Shown here: positions 1 to 7,028 of the stretch, piece by piece
How the letters are laid out: each line of letters starts with the position of its first letter
How positions within the stretch are numbered: position 1 is the first letter of the stretch
Assembly: GCA_002862085.1 (NCBI GenBank)
Contig: PKCK01000050.1
Location: forward strand, 1-37,184
Direction: 5' to 3'
From: Planctomycetota bacterium
Lineage (GTDB): Bacteria > Planctomycetota > UBA1135 > GCA-002686595
Length of the DNA: 37,184 nt
Notes under the pieces: model-generated
Seen by the model: only the letters and a program-made list of their open reading frames with translations
What the model was told of the DNA's origin: nothing
The model's database searches: none
Program-made: the position numbers and the translations under genes

Positions 1-155
1 ACTCCCCACGGAGACGGGCAGCTCAATCAGGCCGCCAGAGCGTAGTTGTTGTCGGCATGTAATGCTGACTGTCCCGAGATGTTGGCGGGGTGACCCGGGG
101 TCCCCGGCACGCGGCCCGGAAGCATCTGGAAACCGGTCGAAACCAGTGCGCCCCC
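1..155 (-). ncRNA. ssrA: tmRNA (5' part, runs off the window start)
   Basis: Transfer-messenger RNA that rescues stalled ribosomes together with SmpB. Read on the minus strand, the 5' end at about 155 gives GGGGGCGCAC followed by TGGTTTCGACCGG, matching the conserved tmRNA start (acceptor strand plus the D-loop-like GGATTCGACGGG). About 90 bases on, an open frame encodes ADNNYALAA and stops with TGA at 29-27, a typical tag ending in ALAA. The resume codon is either GCA at 65-63 (12-residue tag) or GCC at 56-54 (9 residues). The sequence CAGTCA just before GCA resembles the AGUC element upstream of the E. coli resume codon. The pseudoknots after the tag and the 3' acceptor half with CCA lie outside the window. 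smpB sits immediately upstream on the same strand, which strengthens the call. Confidence 0.93.
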
Positions 156-194
156 GATCCGAGTTCGAAACGGATCGCCATCCGCCTCACCCAG

Positions 195-223
195 AGGATA
201 CGCCAGGTACGCGGCGCCCTCAA
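195..223 (-). promoter_or_regulatory. Promoter of ssrA (TTGAGG -17- TATCCT)
   Basis: On the minus strand TTGAGG (223-218) and TATCCT (200-195) are separated by 17 bases, a good sigma-70-type promoter. Transcription would start near 188, giving about 33 bases of 5' leader before the mature tmRNA end at about 155, presumably removed by RNase P. It lies after the smpB stop, so ssrA can be transcribed independently of smpB. Confidence 0.7.
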
Positions 224-291
224 GCGCCGGCGCCCGGCAGCCGACACGCAGCACATCCACGTCCGGCGGTGACCGTGGCGCTCGGCGAGCG

Positions 292-780
292 TCAGTCCCC
301 GCGGCGGCCGGCCTTCGCCGCCCGGTCCATCTCGCGCCTGTCGTCCTTCTCGCGCTTCGCCTGACGCTTGTCGTGGAGCTTCTTGCCCCTGGCGAGTCCG
401 ATCCGGAGCTTCACGAGGCTCCCGTCCCAGAGGATCTCCAGGGGCACGAGGGTCGTGCCCTTCTCACGCACCGCCTTCTCCCACTTGAGGATCTCGCGCT
501 TCTTCGCGAGGAGCTTGCGGTCACGCGTCTGCTCGTGGTTGTGCTTGTTCCCGTGGGAGTACTCGGGGACGTGGAGGCGCATGATCCACAGCTCCCCCCT
601 CTTGATGACGGCGTAGGCCTCCTGGAGCGACACGCGCCCCTGGCGGAGGGACTTCACCTCCGTTCCCACGAGCTGGATCCCGCACTCGAGCTCGTCGAGG
701 ATCAGGAACTCGTGGGTCGCGCGCTTGTTCCGCGCGATGACGCGCCGTGAACGCGCCCTGCCTTCATCGCCCTTCGCCAT
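292..780 (-). CDS. smpB: SsrA-binding protein SmpB
   Basis: Binds the tRNA-like domain of tmRNA and mimics the missing codon-anticodon stem in the ribosomal A site during trans-translation. The 162-residue product has the normal family length. It shows the family core: an early NKRATHEF segment, GIQLVGTEVKSLRQGRVSL (about residues 34-52), and HVPEYSHGN (about 70-78). Near the C-terminus come the KLHDKR element and a Lys/Arg-rich tail, the part known in the family to enter the decoding centre. The ATG at 780 is preceded by TACACT 13 bases upstream and by no Shine-Dalgarno sequence. Its partner RNA ssrA follows after a 136-base gap. Nothing is missing; the identification is secure. Confidence 0.97.
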   Translation of the reverse strand: MAKGDEGRARSRRVIARNKRATHEFLILDELECGIQLVGTEVKSLRQGRVSLQEAYAVIKRGELWIMRLHVPEYSHGNKHNHEQTRDRKLLAKKREILKWEKAVREKGTTLVPLEILWDGSLVKLRIGLARGKKLHDKRQAKREKDDRREMDRAAKAGRRGD

Positions 781-793
781 GGGGAAGGTCGGG

Positions 794-799
794 AGTGTA
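794..799 (-). promoter_or_regulatory. -10 box of smpB (TACACT)
   Basis: TACACT on the minus strand ends 13 bases before the smpB ATG. No convincing -35 is visible. With a start point 6-8 bases downstream, the 5' leader would be only about 5-7 bases, too short for a Shine-Dalgarno site. Confidence 0.4.
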
Positions 800-893
800 C
801 TGCCCGGGCGCCCCCTCGGCTCCCGGCGCGGTCCTCATCCGAACCCGGGCGAAGGCGATTCGTCGGTCCCTGGAAGCGGGGTCCGATGGGCCC

Positions 894-899
894 TACCTT
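894..899 (+). promoter_or_regulatory. -10 box of tldD (TACCTT)
   Basis: TACCTT lies 7 bases before the ATG at 907, so transcription would start at or next to the A of the start codon (leaderless). No -35 match was seen. Confidence 0.4.
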
Positions 900-906
900 G
901 AGCCCC

Positions 907-2313
907 ATGAGCAGTGACCCGCGCCCCATCCTCCTCGAGGCCCTCGCCCGAGACGGCTCCGACGACCTCGTCGAGCTCCGTTATCACGCCAAGCGCTCTC
1001 GCTCTGTCGCGGTCGAGAAGGGCCGCGTCGACCAGGCGAAGGTCGCGGAGCACAGCGGGGTCGGGGTGCGGGTCCTCGCGGACGGCACCCACGGCTTCGC
1101 GACGACCGACCGGCTCGAAGTGACGGCCGTGCTCCGCGCGATCCAGACCGCCCGCGCCGCAGCTCGCGCCTCCGCGGCGGCGCGCAGGTCCAAGCTTCCC
1201 CGCCCCCCGGCCACGCAGCTCGCCGACGGGATCTTCGAGACGGAGGGCTACGCAGAGCTCGAATCAGCGGACCTGGAGGGACGCATCCGACTCGTGCTCG
1301 ACATGGAGGAGCGCGCTCGCCTCTCATCCGCACGGATCGTGAGCGCCAGCTCCGCCTACACGGAGATCTTCGAGGAGAAGGGCATCGTCACGAGCGACGG
1401 AGCGCGCGCCTGGACGAAGGTCGCGCGACCCGAGTTCCGCGTGGGCGCGGTCGCGCAGGAAGGCGCGGAGCTCCAGCGCGGAGCGCGCTCCGTGGGAGTC
1501 ACGGGCGCCTGGGACTGCCTCTTCGGCCGGGCGAGCTCCGAGGAGCTGGGCGACCAGGCCGCCGGGATGGCGGTGGACCTGCTGTCGGCCGGATACGCGG
1601 AGGGCGGCAAGCGCAAGGTCATCCTCTCTCCCGCCATCGTCGGGCTGCTCACCCACGAGGCGATCGGGCACACCGTAGAGGCGGACTTCGTCGAGGCGGG
1701 CAGCTGCGCGCGGGACCGGATCGGCACCCGCGTGGCGAGCGAGCTGGTCACGCTGCGGGACAGCGGCACGAGCGACCACGAGTCGGGCGCGGGCGGCGTC
1801 CTCCAGGTCGACGACGAAGGCGTCCCCGCCGGGCAGACGACGATCATCGAGGACGGCGTCCTCGAGAGCTATCTGCACGACCGACACACCGCCGCGCGGT
1901 TCGACGTCCAGCCGACGGGCAACGCGCGCGCTTGGGAGTACGACGACGAACCGCTGATCCGCATGCGCAACACCTACATCGCACCCGGGGAGAGCGACCT
2001 CGACGAGATGATCGCTGGCATCGACGATGGCCTGATCCTCGACGGGCCACGCAACGGCCAGGCGGACGCCAACGGTGAGTTCATGTTCGGGACGCTGCAG
2101 GCCTGGTCCATCGAGGACGGGAAGCGCGGCCCGCTGCGACGGGGCGTGAACATCTCCGGGATGGCCTTCGAGGTGCTCTCCACCGTCGACGCCGTCAGCA
2201 AGGACTTCCGCTGGGACCTGGGCTCGGGGTACTGCGGGAAGGGCCAGCCGGCGAAGGTGGACGCCGGCGGTCCGTGGGTCTCCTGCGAGGTGCTCGTCGG
2301 GGGCCGGTCATGA
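907..2313 (+). CDS. tldD: Metalloprotease TldD
   Basis: Catalytic subunit of the TldD/TldE (PmbA) heterodimeric zinc protease, which in E. coli trims microcin B17 and contributes to CcdA degradation. The 468-residue product carries the family's zinc motif HEAIGH at residues 250-255, followed by VEADF, matching the usual HExxGH-x-xExDF pattern. An in-frame ATG at 886 would add seven residues. I chose 907 because TACCTT sits 7 bases upstream of it and would overlap the coding region of the longer form. The stop overlaps the start of tldE as ATGA (2310-2313), so the two subunits are probably translationally coupled and made in equal amounts. Its native substrate in this organism cannot be told; no RiPP precursor gene is visible nearby. 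Confidence 0.93.
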   Translation: MSSDPRPILLEALARDGSDDLVELRYHAKRSRSVAVEKGRVDQAKVAEHSGVGVRVLADGTHGFATTDRLEVTAVLRAIQTARAAARASAAARRSKLPRPPATQLADGIFETEGYAELESADLEGRIRLVLDMEERARLSSARIVSASSAYTEIFEEKGIVTSDGARAWTKVARPEFRVGAVAQEGAELQRGARSVGVTGAWDCLFGRASSEELGDQAAGMAVDLLSAGYAEGGKRKVILSPAIVGLLTHEAIGHTVEADFVEAGSCARDRIGTRVASELVTLRDSGTSDHESGAGGVLQVDDEGVPAGQTTIIEDGVLESYLHDRHTAARFDVQPTGNARAWEYDDEPLIRMRNTYIAPGESDLDEMIAGIDDGLILDGPRNGQADANGEFMFGTLQAWSIEDGKRGPLRRGVNISGMAFEVLSTVDAVSKDFRWDLGSGYCGKGQPAKVDAGGPWVSCEVLVGGRS

Positions 2314-3710
2314 GCGGCGCACCCACCGACGCCACGGGCGCCGCCGCCGACCTTCACGATCGCGCCGAGGAGCTCCTCGATCGCGCGCGAGCCGCCGGAG
2401 CCACCGAGGCGGAGGTCTACGGCACCGGGGGCACCAGCCTCTCGGCGAAGATGGAGAAGGGCGACCTCGGTCAGGTCCAGGCGGACGAGGGCGCCACCCT
2501 CGGGCTCCGGGTCCTGATCGACGGGCGGCTGGGCTTCACCTCGACCAACCAGCTCGACGCGGGAGCGCTCGAGCGCGCAGCGGTGGACGCCGTCGCGATC
2601 GCGCGCCTCAGCCCCCCGGACGACGCCAACGCCCTGGGGACCGGGGCCGCCATCGACGCCGGACGCCTGCTCGGGCCCCGGGTCGATCCACTCCTGGCCA
2701 AGCTCGACGTCGCGGAGGTCGTGGAACGCGCGCGCTCGCTGTCGGCCGAGACCAGCGCTCACGACGGCCGCATCTCGGTCGACAAGGCGACGGTCTCCTC
2801 CGTGGCCTCGCGCACGGTCCTGCGCACCACGACGGGGATCGCGGTGGACGACGAGGACGCCGCGCTCACCATGAGCGTCATGGCCCTCGCGAAGGACGGT
2901 GAGGACACCGGTGGCTTCGACTACGGCGGACACGTCCTGCGCGACCTCGCTGACGCGGACGCCGCCGCCGCTCGGCTGTCCGCGCGGGTCGCCCGCGCCG
3001 TCGTCGGCAACCTCGCCGCGCGGCCCGGTGAGAGCTACGAGGGCCCCGTCGCCTTCGCGCCCGAGGCGTTCACCACGGCGTTCCTTGGACCACTCCTCGG
3101 CGCCGTGAGCGCGCTCGCGGTCCAGCGAGGCCGGAGCGCCCTCGCGGAGAAGTGCGGCGAGGACGTCGCCCCTGGGATCACGGTCCTCGACGACCCCACC
3201 GATCGCGCCTCCGCGGGCGCACGCCCCTTCGATCGCGAAGGCACCCCCACCGATCGACTCTCGATCGTCCAGGACGGGGTCCTGCGCTCCTTCCTGCACA
3301 ACGGCTACACGGCAGCCGTCGCCGGGTCGGTCTCCACCGGCCACGCCGCGGGCGGACCTCGCGGCGTCCCGGGCCTCGGAGCTCACGCCATCCAGGTCGA
3401 GACCACCGCAGCGGACTCGCCCGCGGACGAGGCGGCGCTCCTCCGCGCCCTTGGCCGCGGGCTCTACGTCCAGCGACTCTCCGGGAGCGTGGACCCGGCG
3501 TCGGGCGACTTCTCCGGGGCGGCGAAGTCCGCGCGCTGGATCGAGGGCGGAGAGATCCGCCACTCCGTCCAGGAGGTCATGGTGGCCGGCAACGCCTTCG
3601 ACCTTCTCGCCCGGGGCATCACGATCACCCGCGAGCGAACCCGGCCGACCGGCAACGCGCTGCTGCCGTGGGCGCTTGTGCCGGGCATCAGCGTCACCGG
3701 CGGGTCCTGA
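2310..3710 (+). CDS. pmbA: TldE/PmbA metalloprotease partner subunit
   Basis: Non-catalytic partner that completes the TldD/TldE protease. The 466-residue protein is homologous to the upstream TldD (same order of segments: a glycine-rich stretch of the V-G-V-R-V-L-A type near residues 55-65, and DxLSIVQDGVLRSFLHNGYTA in place of the TldD I-I-E-D-G-V-L segment). It lacks the HExxxH zinc motif, which is the family distinction between TldE and TldD. The last part (VQEVMVAGNAFDLL) is typical PmbA. The start at 2310 overlaps the tldD stop by four bases (ATGA). A hairpin about 40 bases beyond the stop is the likely end of this two-gene operon. Confidence 0.92.
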   Translation: MSGAPTDATGAAADLHDRAEELLDRARAAGATEAEVYGTGGTSLSAKMEKGDLGQVQADEGATLGLRVLIDGRLGFTSTNQLDAGALERAAVDAVAIARLSPPDDANALGTGAAIDAGRLLGPRVDPLLAKLDVAEVVERARSLSAETSAHDGRISVDKATVSSVASRTVLRTTTGIAVDDEDAALTMSVMALAKDGEDTGGFDYGGHVLRDLADADAAAARLSARVARAVVGNLAARPGESYEGPVAFAPEAFTTAFLGPLLGAVSALAVQRGRSALAEKCGEDVAPGITVLDDPTDRASAGARPFDREGTPTDRLSIVQDGVLRSFLHNGYTAAVAGSVSTGHAAGGPRGVPGLGAHAIQVETTAADSPADEAALLRALGRGLYVQRLSGSVDPASGDFSGAAKSARWIEGGEIRHSVQEVMVAGNAFDLLARGITITRERTRPTGNALLPWALVPGISVTGGS

Positions 3711-3749
3711 GCCCCCCGCGAGGGGCGCTCTGGCCCATCGATGCAGCGC

Positions 3750-3777
3750 CCCCAGCGGAGCGAAACGCTCCGTGGGG
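3750..3777 (+). terminator. Hairpin after tldD-tldE
   Basis: CCCC-A-G-CGGAGCG, loop AAA, CGCTCCG-T-GGGG: a 7-bp core extended by a G-U and four G-C pairs around one bulged A. There is no U-tract, so termination would be of the U-less kind or processing. It lies 40 bases after the pmbA stop. Confidence 0.45.
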
Positions 3778-3841
3778 AGACGGTCCCTGCCCCCTGCATG
3801 CCCCGCGATCGCACGCAGGAACTCAGCGCGGAGCCCCTTGG

Positions 3842-3879
3842 AACAGACAACCCCCGGCGGCCGAGAAGGCCGCCGGGGG
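3842..3879 (-). terminator. Intrinsic terminator after tRNA-Leu
   Basis: A perfect 12-bp stem, CCCCCGGCGGCC / GGCCGCCGGGGG, with a five-base loop, starting two bases after the tRNA CCA end. On the minus strand it is followed by TTGTCTGTT, a T-rich tail. It ends the tRNA-Leu transcript. Confidence 0.85.
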
Positions 3880-3880
3880 T

Positions 3881-3967
3881 TGGTGCCCGAGGGGGGAGTC
3901 GAACCCCCACTCCCTTGCGGGAACATGGACCTGAACCATGCGCGTCTACCAATTCCGCCACCCGGGC
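3881..3967 (-). tRNA. tRNA-Leu (anticodon CAG)
   Basis: An 87-nt class II tRNA on the minus strand. The acceptor strand GCCCGGG pairs with CTCGGGC, the D arm contains AATTGGTAGA, and the anticodon stem CATGG/CCATG holds loop TTCAGGT with anticodon CAG (3933-3931). It has a long variable arm (CCCGCAAGGG), a T arm with GGTTCGACTCC, and an encoded CCA. It reads CUG, which should be a dominant Leu codon in this GC-rich genome. Confidence 0.97.
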
Positions 3968-3982
3968 CGGTGGAGGGCCGGG

Positions 3983-4011
3983 ATGGTAGGGAGGCGCGCG
4001 GAGGCGGTCAA
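3983..4011 (-). promoter_or_regulatory. Promoter of tRNA-Leu (TTGACC -17- TACCAT)
   Basis: On the minus strand TTGACC (4011-4006) and TACCAT (3988-3983) are spaced by 17 bases. The -10 ends 15 bases before the mature tRNA, giving a short 5' leader for RNase P. Confidence 0.75.
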
Positions 4012-4058
4012 TCAGGCTGTCGACGGATCTTCGTGACCTCGGACGGCACCGACGAGCT

Positions 4059-5000
4059 CTACAGGCCGTCGCCGCCGGGGGCGCGGTAGACCACGACCGC
4101 CCGCTTCCCCATCTCATCGGGGAGCTCGAAGTCGATGACGCGGTCGAGCTTGAAGCCGAGACGCTCGGCTTCGCGCTCCGCTGCTCGCACCTCGCGTCCC
4201 CAGGAGTTGCCCTTGAGCATGACGACCTCCTTCACGGCGTGCCGCACCTTCCGAAGAGTGCGGATGTTCTCACGCACGGAGCTCACGGCGCGGCAGACGA
4301 CCATGTCCACGCGATTCGTGGCGAGGTGATCCTCGGCGCGAGCATGGACCACGCGCACGTTCTTGAGCTGCAGCTTCCCGACGACCTCTTCGAGGAACCT
4401 CGCCTTCTTGCCGATCGACTCGCAGAGGATCATCGAGCAGTCCGGCTCGGCCATGGCGATCGGTAGGCCCGGGAAGCCCCCGCCCGATCCGAGATCCAGG
4501 ATCGTACGAGCGATGAGCGGCACCGCTCGTGTCACCTGCCAGCAGTCGAGGTAGTGCTTCATGGCGATCTCCTTCGGGTCGAGGATCGCCGTCAGGTTCA
4601 TGACGCGGTTCGTCTCGAGGAGCGCGATGGCGTGCTGCGCCATCAGGTCGAGCAGGCGGTCGTCGACGCCTTCCTGGCCTGCGAACGCCTTGTCGAGCGC
4701 TCCCCGCATCTTCTTCGGAGTCGGGATCGGCGTGTCCGGATGCTCAACCGGCTCGTCCTCGTCCGATCCCTTCCGCTTCTTCGAGCGGGACTTCTTCTTC
4801 GGCTCTTCCGCCGCCCCCGTGGCGTCGTCGCGCTCCTCGTCCTCGTCCTCCGTCTCCTCTTCGTCATCCTCGAACTCATCGTCCTCGAGGTCGAGGTCCG
4901 ACTCATCGAGCGCGGCGGGAAGTTCGGCGTCCGGCAGCGCCTCGTAGTCGAGGTCGTCGTCGCCGGGGACGTCGGGGGGGGTCAACTCGTTGGGAGTCAT
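4059..5000 (-). CDS. rsmG: 16S rRNA m7G527 methyltransferase RsmG with charged N-terminal extension
   Basis: Methylates G527 of 16S rRNA with S-adenosylmethionine. The RsmG core starts near residue 95. The SAM-binding motif LDLGSGGGFPGLPIA and the downstream RAVSSVRENIRTL segment are characteristic of RsmG (GidB). In front of it lies an unusual extension: about residues 13-70 are almost solid Asp/Glu (for example LDLEDDEFEDDEEE), then a Lys/Arg cluster (KKKSRSKKRK). The protein is 313 residues against about 210 for E. coli RsmG. I chose ATG 5000 because AAGG precedes it; an in-frame ATG at 5039 would add 13 residues. It lies between two tRNA genes on the same strand, with about 170-210 bases separating it from tRNA-Trp upstream. 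Confidence 0.9.
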   Translation of the reverse strand: MTPNELTPPDVPGDDDLDYEALPDAELPAALDESDLDLEDDEFEDDEEETEDEDEERDDATGAAEEPKKKSRSKKRKGSDEDEPVEHPDTPIPTPKKMRGALDKAFAGQEGVDDRLLDLMAQHAIALLETNRVMNLTAILDPKEIAMKHYLDCWQVTRAVPLIARTILDLGSGGGFPGLPIAMAEPDCSMILCESIGKKARFLEEVVGKLQLKNVRVVHARAEDHLATNRVDMVVCRAVSSVRENIRTLRKVRHAVKEVVMLKGNSWGREVRAAEREAERLGFKLDRVIDFELPDEMGKRAVVVYRAPGGDGL

Positions 5001-5211
5001 GCGGCCTTGTCGCTGCGAGGATGCGGGCGAGCGGGGCATCGACAGGGTTTTGACATCCCGTCATGGAGGAAGGAGTGAGTCGCTCCCATCGGTCGATGGA
5101 AGCTGCCGAGACGCCGGCCAGGGGGCTCCGTTCGGGCAGGCGCGTCTCCGCCGTCGACCGATCTCACCCTTGGAAGGTTCCCCGCCGAGCGAAACTCCAC
5201 CCGAGGAGCGA

Positions 5212-5287
5212 TGGCAGGGCAGGAGGGACTCGAACCCCCAACCTAATGATTTGGAATCATTCGCTCTACCATTAGAGCTACTGCCCT
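5212..5287 (-). tRNA. tRNA-Trp (anticodon CCA)
   Basis: A 76-nt tRNA on the minus strand. The acceptor AGGGCAG pairs with CTGCCCT, the D arm is GCTCTAATGGTAGAGC, and the anticodon stem AATGA/TCATT holds loop TTCCAAA with anticodon CCA (5254-5252). The T arm contains GGGTTCGAGTCCC, the discriminator is G, and CCA is encoded. Confidence 0.97.
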
Positions 5288-5299
5288 GCGCGGCCGCGG

Positions 5300-5328
5300 A
5301 GGGTAGCGAGCCGTCGGCACAGCGGCAA
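5300..5328 (-). promoter_or_regulatory. Promoter of tRNA-Trp (TTGCCG -17- TACCCT)
   Basis: On the minus strand TTGCCG (5328-5323) and TACCCT (5305-5300) are spaced by 17 bases. The -10 ends 12 bases before the mature tRNA 5' end. Confidence 0.7.
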
Positions 5329-5433
5329 GCCGTGGATGCCGAGCGGCTCGGCCCGACGCCCCGTGACGTGGAGGGGCGAGCCGACACCGAGGCGATTCCG
5401 GGAGCCATCGAGCCCTGCACGGCCTCTCGCTCC

Positions 5434-5439
5434 TATAGT
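5434..5439 (+). promoter_or_regulatory. -10 box of pcnB (TATAGT)
   Basis: TATAGT ends 11 bases before the pcnB ATG at 5451. There is no clear -35. The mRNA leader would be about 4 bases, and there is no Shine-Dalgarno sequence. Confidence 0.45.
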
Positions 5440-5450
5440 CCGGGGCCTCC

Positions 5451-6836
5451 ATGCCGTCCCGTCGCCGCCGGAAACCTCACGAAGACGAAGAGGGACCCCA
5501 GCGGTCTCGTCGGCACTCGGGCCGTGGGTCCGCGCGGCGCACCGGCAAACCGCGTCGCGAGGGGATCCCGGCGACGTCCATCGAGCCCGAGCACCTAGAC
5601 AAAGACGCCAAGCGCGTGGTCAGGCGGCTCCAGCAAGCGGGATTCGAGGCCTATTTCGTGGGAGGGTGCGTCCGCGATCTGCTGATCGGCCGCCGCCCGA
5701 AGGACTTCGACGTCGCGACGGACGCCCGCCCGGCAGAGGTTCGCCGGCTCTTCCGGAACTGCCGGATCATCGGGCGGCGGTTCAAGCTGGCTCACATCTT
5801 CTACGGCGACAACATCATCGAGACCGCCACGTTCCGGGCGCGTCCACGGGAGCAGCCCGGCGACGACGAGGAGCTCCTCATCGTCGACGACAACGAGTAC
5901 GGGTCAGCCGAATCCGACGCGGAGCGCCGCGACTTCACGGTCAACGCTCTCTTCCTCGATCCCACCACCCACGAGATCCATGACTTCGTGAAAGGCATGG
6001 CCGATCTCGAGGATCGGGTCCTCCGCACGATCGGAGACCCCGAGGTGAGGCTTGCCGAGGACCCCGTACGGATCCTCCGCGCGATCAAGTTCTCCGCCCG
6101 CCTCGATCTCGAGATCGACGATGAGACCTGGGACGCCATGTGCGAGCTGGCTCCCGACCTCGAGAAGGCCGCGCCGCCGCGAGTGCTGGAGGAGATCCTT
6201 CGACTCTGCCGTTCTGGCGCATCGGTTGCGGCGTTCCAGATGATGCGCGACGTGGGCGCGCTCGCGGTCCTCGTGCCCCAGCTGGAGGACCATCTCGGGC
6301 CTGAGGACGACATTCCTGAACGAGCGGAGCCGTTCTGGGACCTCCTCGCCGCTCTCGATGCGCGCGTGCGCGCGAATCCCCGGAACCAGCCGAGCGCGGG
6401 CCTGCTCATCTCCCTCCTCTTCGCTCATCCCTTCGCGCTCGCGCTCGAGGACGAGACGAACGGGGACCAGCTCCTGGACGCCCGAAGCCGGGCCAGCGTG
6501 GCCTGGGAGGTTCTCCAGCCACTCTCCGAGGCCACACGGCTCTCCAGGAAGGACTTCGCGCGCGCGCGCCGGGTCCTGGTCGCGCAGCAGAACTTCACGA
6601 AGCCGCCCGAACGATTCAGCGAGATCCTCTTCGCCCGCTCGGAGGAGTTCGAAGAGGCCTTCGAGCTCTTCTCCTTGCAGAGCCAGGCGCGCGGGGCTGG
6701 CAGTGACATCGTCGAGGCATGGGTGGAGCGCCGGCGACGCGCGGTCGCGGCCGATCTCGATGAGCTGGAAACCGAGCGGCGACGCACCCGGAAGCGCAAG
6801 CGACGCCGGCGACGTCGGCGGCCCGGCAAGGGATAG
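5451..6836 (+). CDS. pcnB: Poly(A) polymerase I / tRNA nucleotidyltransferase family
   Basis: Class II nucleotidyltransferase that adds poly(A) tails to RNA and promotes its decay, or repairs tRNA CCA ends. The 461-residue protein has an Arg-rich N-terminus (residues 1-37), the head motif GGCVRD at 71-76, and the metal-binding DFDVAT at 85-90. IIGRRFKLAHI (106-116) fits the signature that separates bacterial poly(A) polymerases from CCA-adding enzymes. The RRDFTVNALF and DPVRILRAIKF segments follow. The C-terminus is strongly basic (RKRKRRRRRR-type), as in E. coli PcnB. All three tRNAs in this window encode CCA, so de novo CCA addition is not needed here, which fits the poly(A) polymerase reading. 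It is monocistronic: the non-coding structured stretch follows. Confidence 0.88.
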   Translation: MPSRRRRKPHEDEEGPQRSRRHSGRGSARRTGKPRREGIPATSIEPEHLDKDAKRVVRRLQQAGFEAYFVGGCVRDLLIGRRPKDFDVATDARPAEVRRLFRNCRIIGRRFKLAHIFYGDNIIETATFRARPREQPGDDEELLIVDDNEYGSAESDAERRDFTVNALFLDPTTHEIHDFVKGMADLEDRVLRTIGDPEVRLAEDPVRILRAIKFSARLDLEIDDETWDAMCELAPDLEKAAPPRVLEEILRLCRSGASVAAFQMMRDVGALAVLVPQLEDHLGPEDDIPERAEPFWDLLAALDARVRANPRNQPSAGLLISLLFAHPFALALEDETNGDQLLDARSRASVAWEVLQPLSEATRLSRKDFARARRVLVAQQNFTKPPERFSEILFARSEEFEEAFELFSLQSQARGAGSDIVEAWVERRRRAVAADLDELETERRRTRKRKRRRRRRRPGKG

Positions 6837-6903
6837 AGACGGACCGGAGCGCGGCTCCAGCAGGGACCCAGAGCCCAGGAATCAAGCATGAGACCCACGC
6901 TTG

Positions 6904-6997
6904 TCCAGACACTGGATACCCTCGACTCGGGCGTCGAATCCCCCTTGGGGGCCTCCAGAATGCGGCTTTTGGTCGCATAGGCGATTTTGTATGCGAC
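6904..6997 (+). other. Chain of competing hairpins (possible RNA switch)
   Basis: Two triplets of mutually complementary segments are seen. First, TCCAG (6904-6908), CTGGA (6912-6916) and TCCAG (6954-6958): the middle copy can pair left (3-base loop) or right, the latter enclosing two hairpins, TCGAC/GTCGA (6922-6937) and CCCCC/GGGGG (6940-6951). Second, ATGCGGC (6960-6966), GTCGCATA (6972-6979) and TATGCGAC (6990-6997): the middle copy can pair with either neighbour (7 bp with one G-U, or a perfect 8 bp). A run of eight T follows at 7019-7026. No coding potential was recognised. TACCCT at 6917-6922 equals the tRNA-Trp -10 hexamer but has no -35. Confidence 0.45.
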
Positions 6998-7028
6998 GAT
7001 TTGTCCGCCGCCTGCGTCTTTTTTTTCC

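Noticed and set aside
1974..3926. 650-codon open frame on the minus strand over tldD-tldE
   Set aside because: It is antisense to two well-supported genes, with composition typical of GC-rich shadow frames and no recognisable motif. The same applies to long minus-strand frames at 14428-16062 and 16928-19861.
7019..7026. T8 run as an intrinsic terminator
   Set aside because: No stable stem lies immediately before it; the nearest perfect hairpin ends 21 bases upstream.
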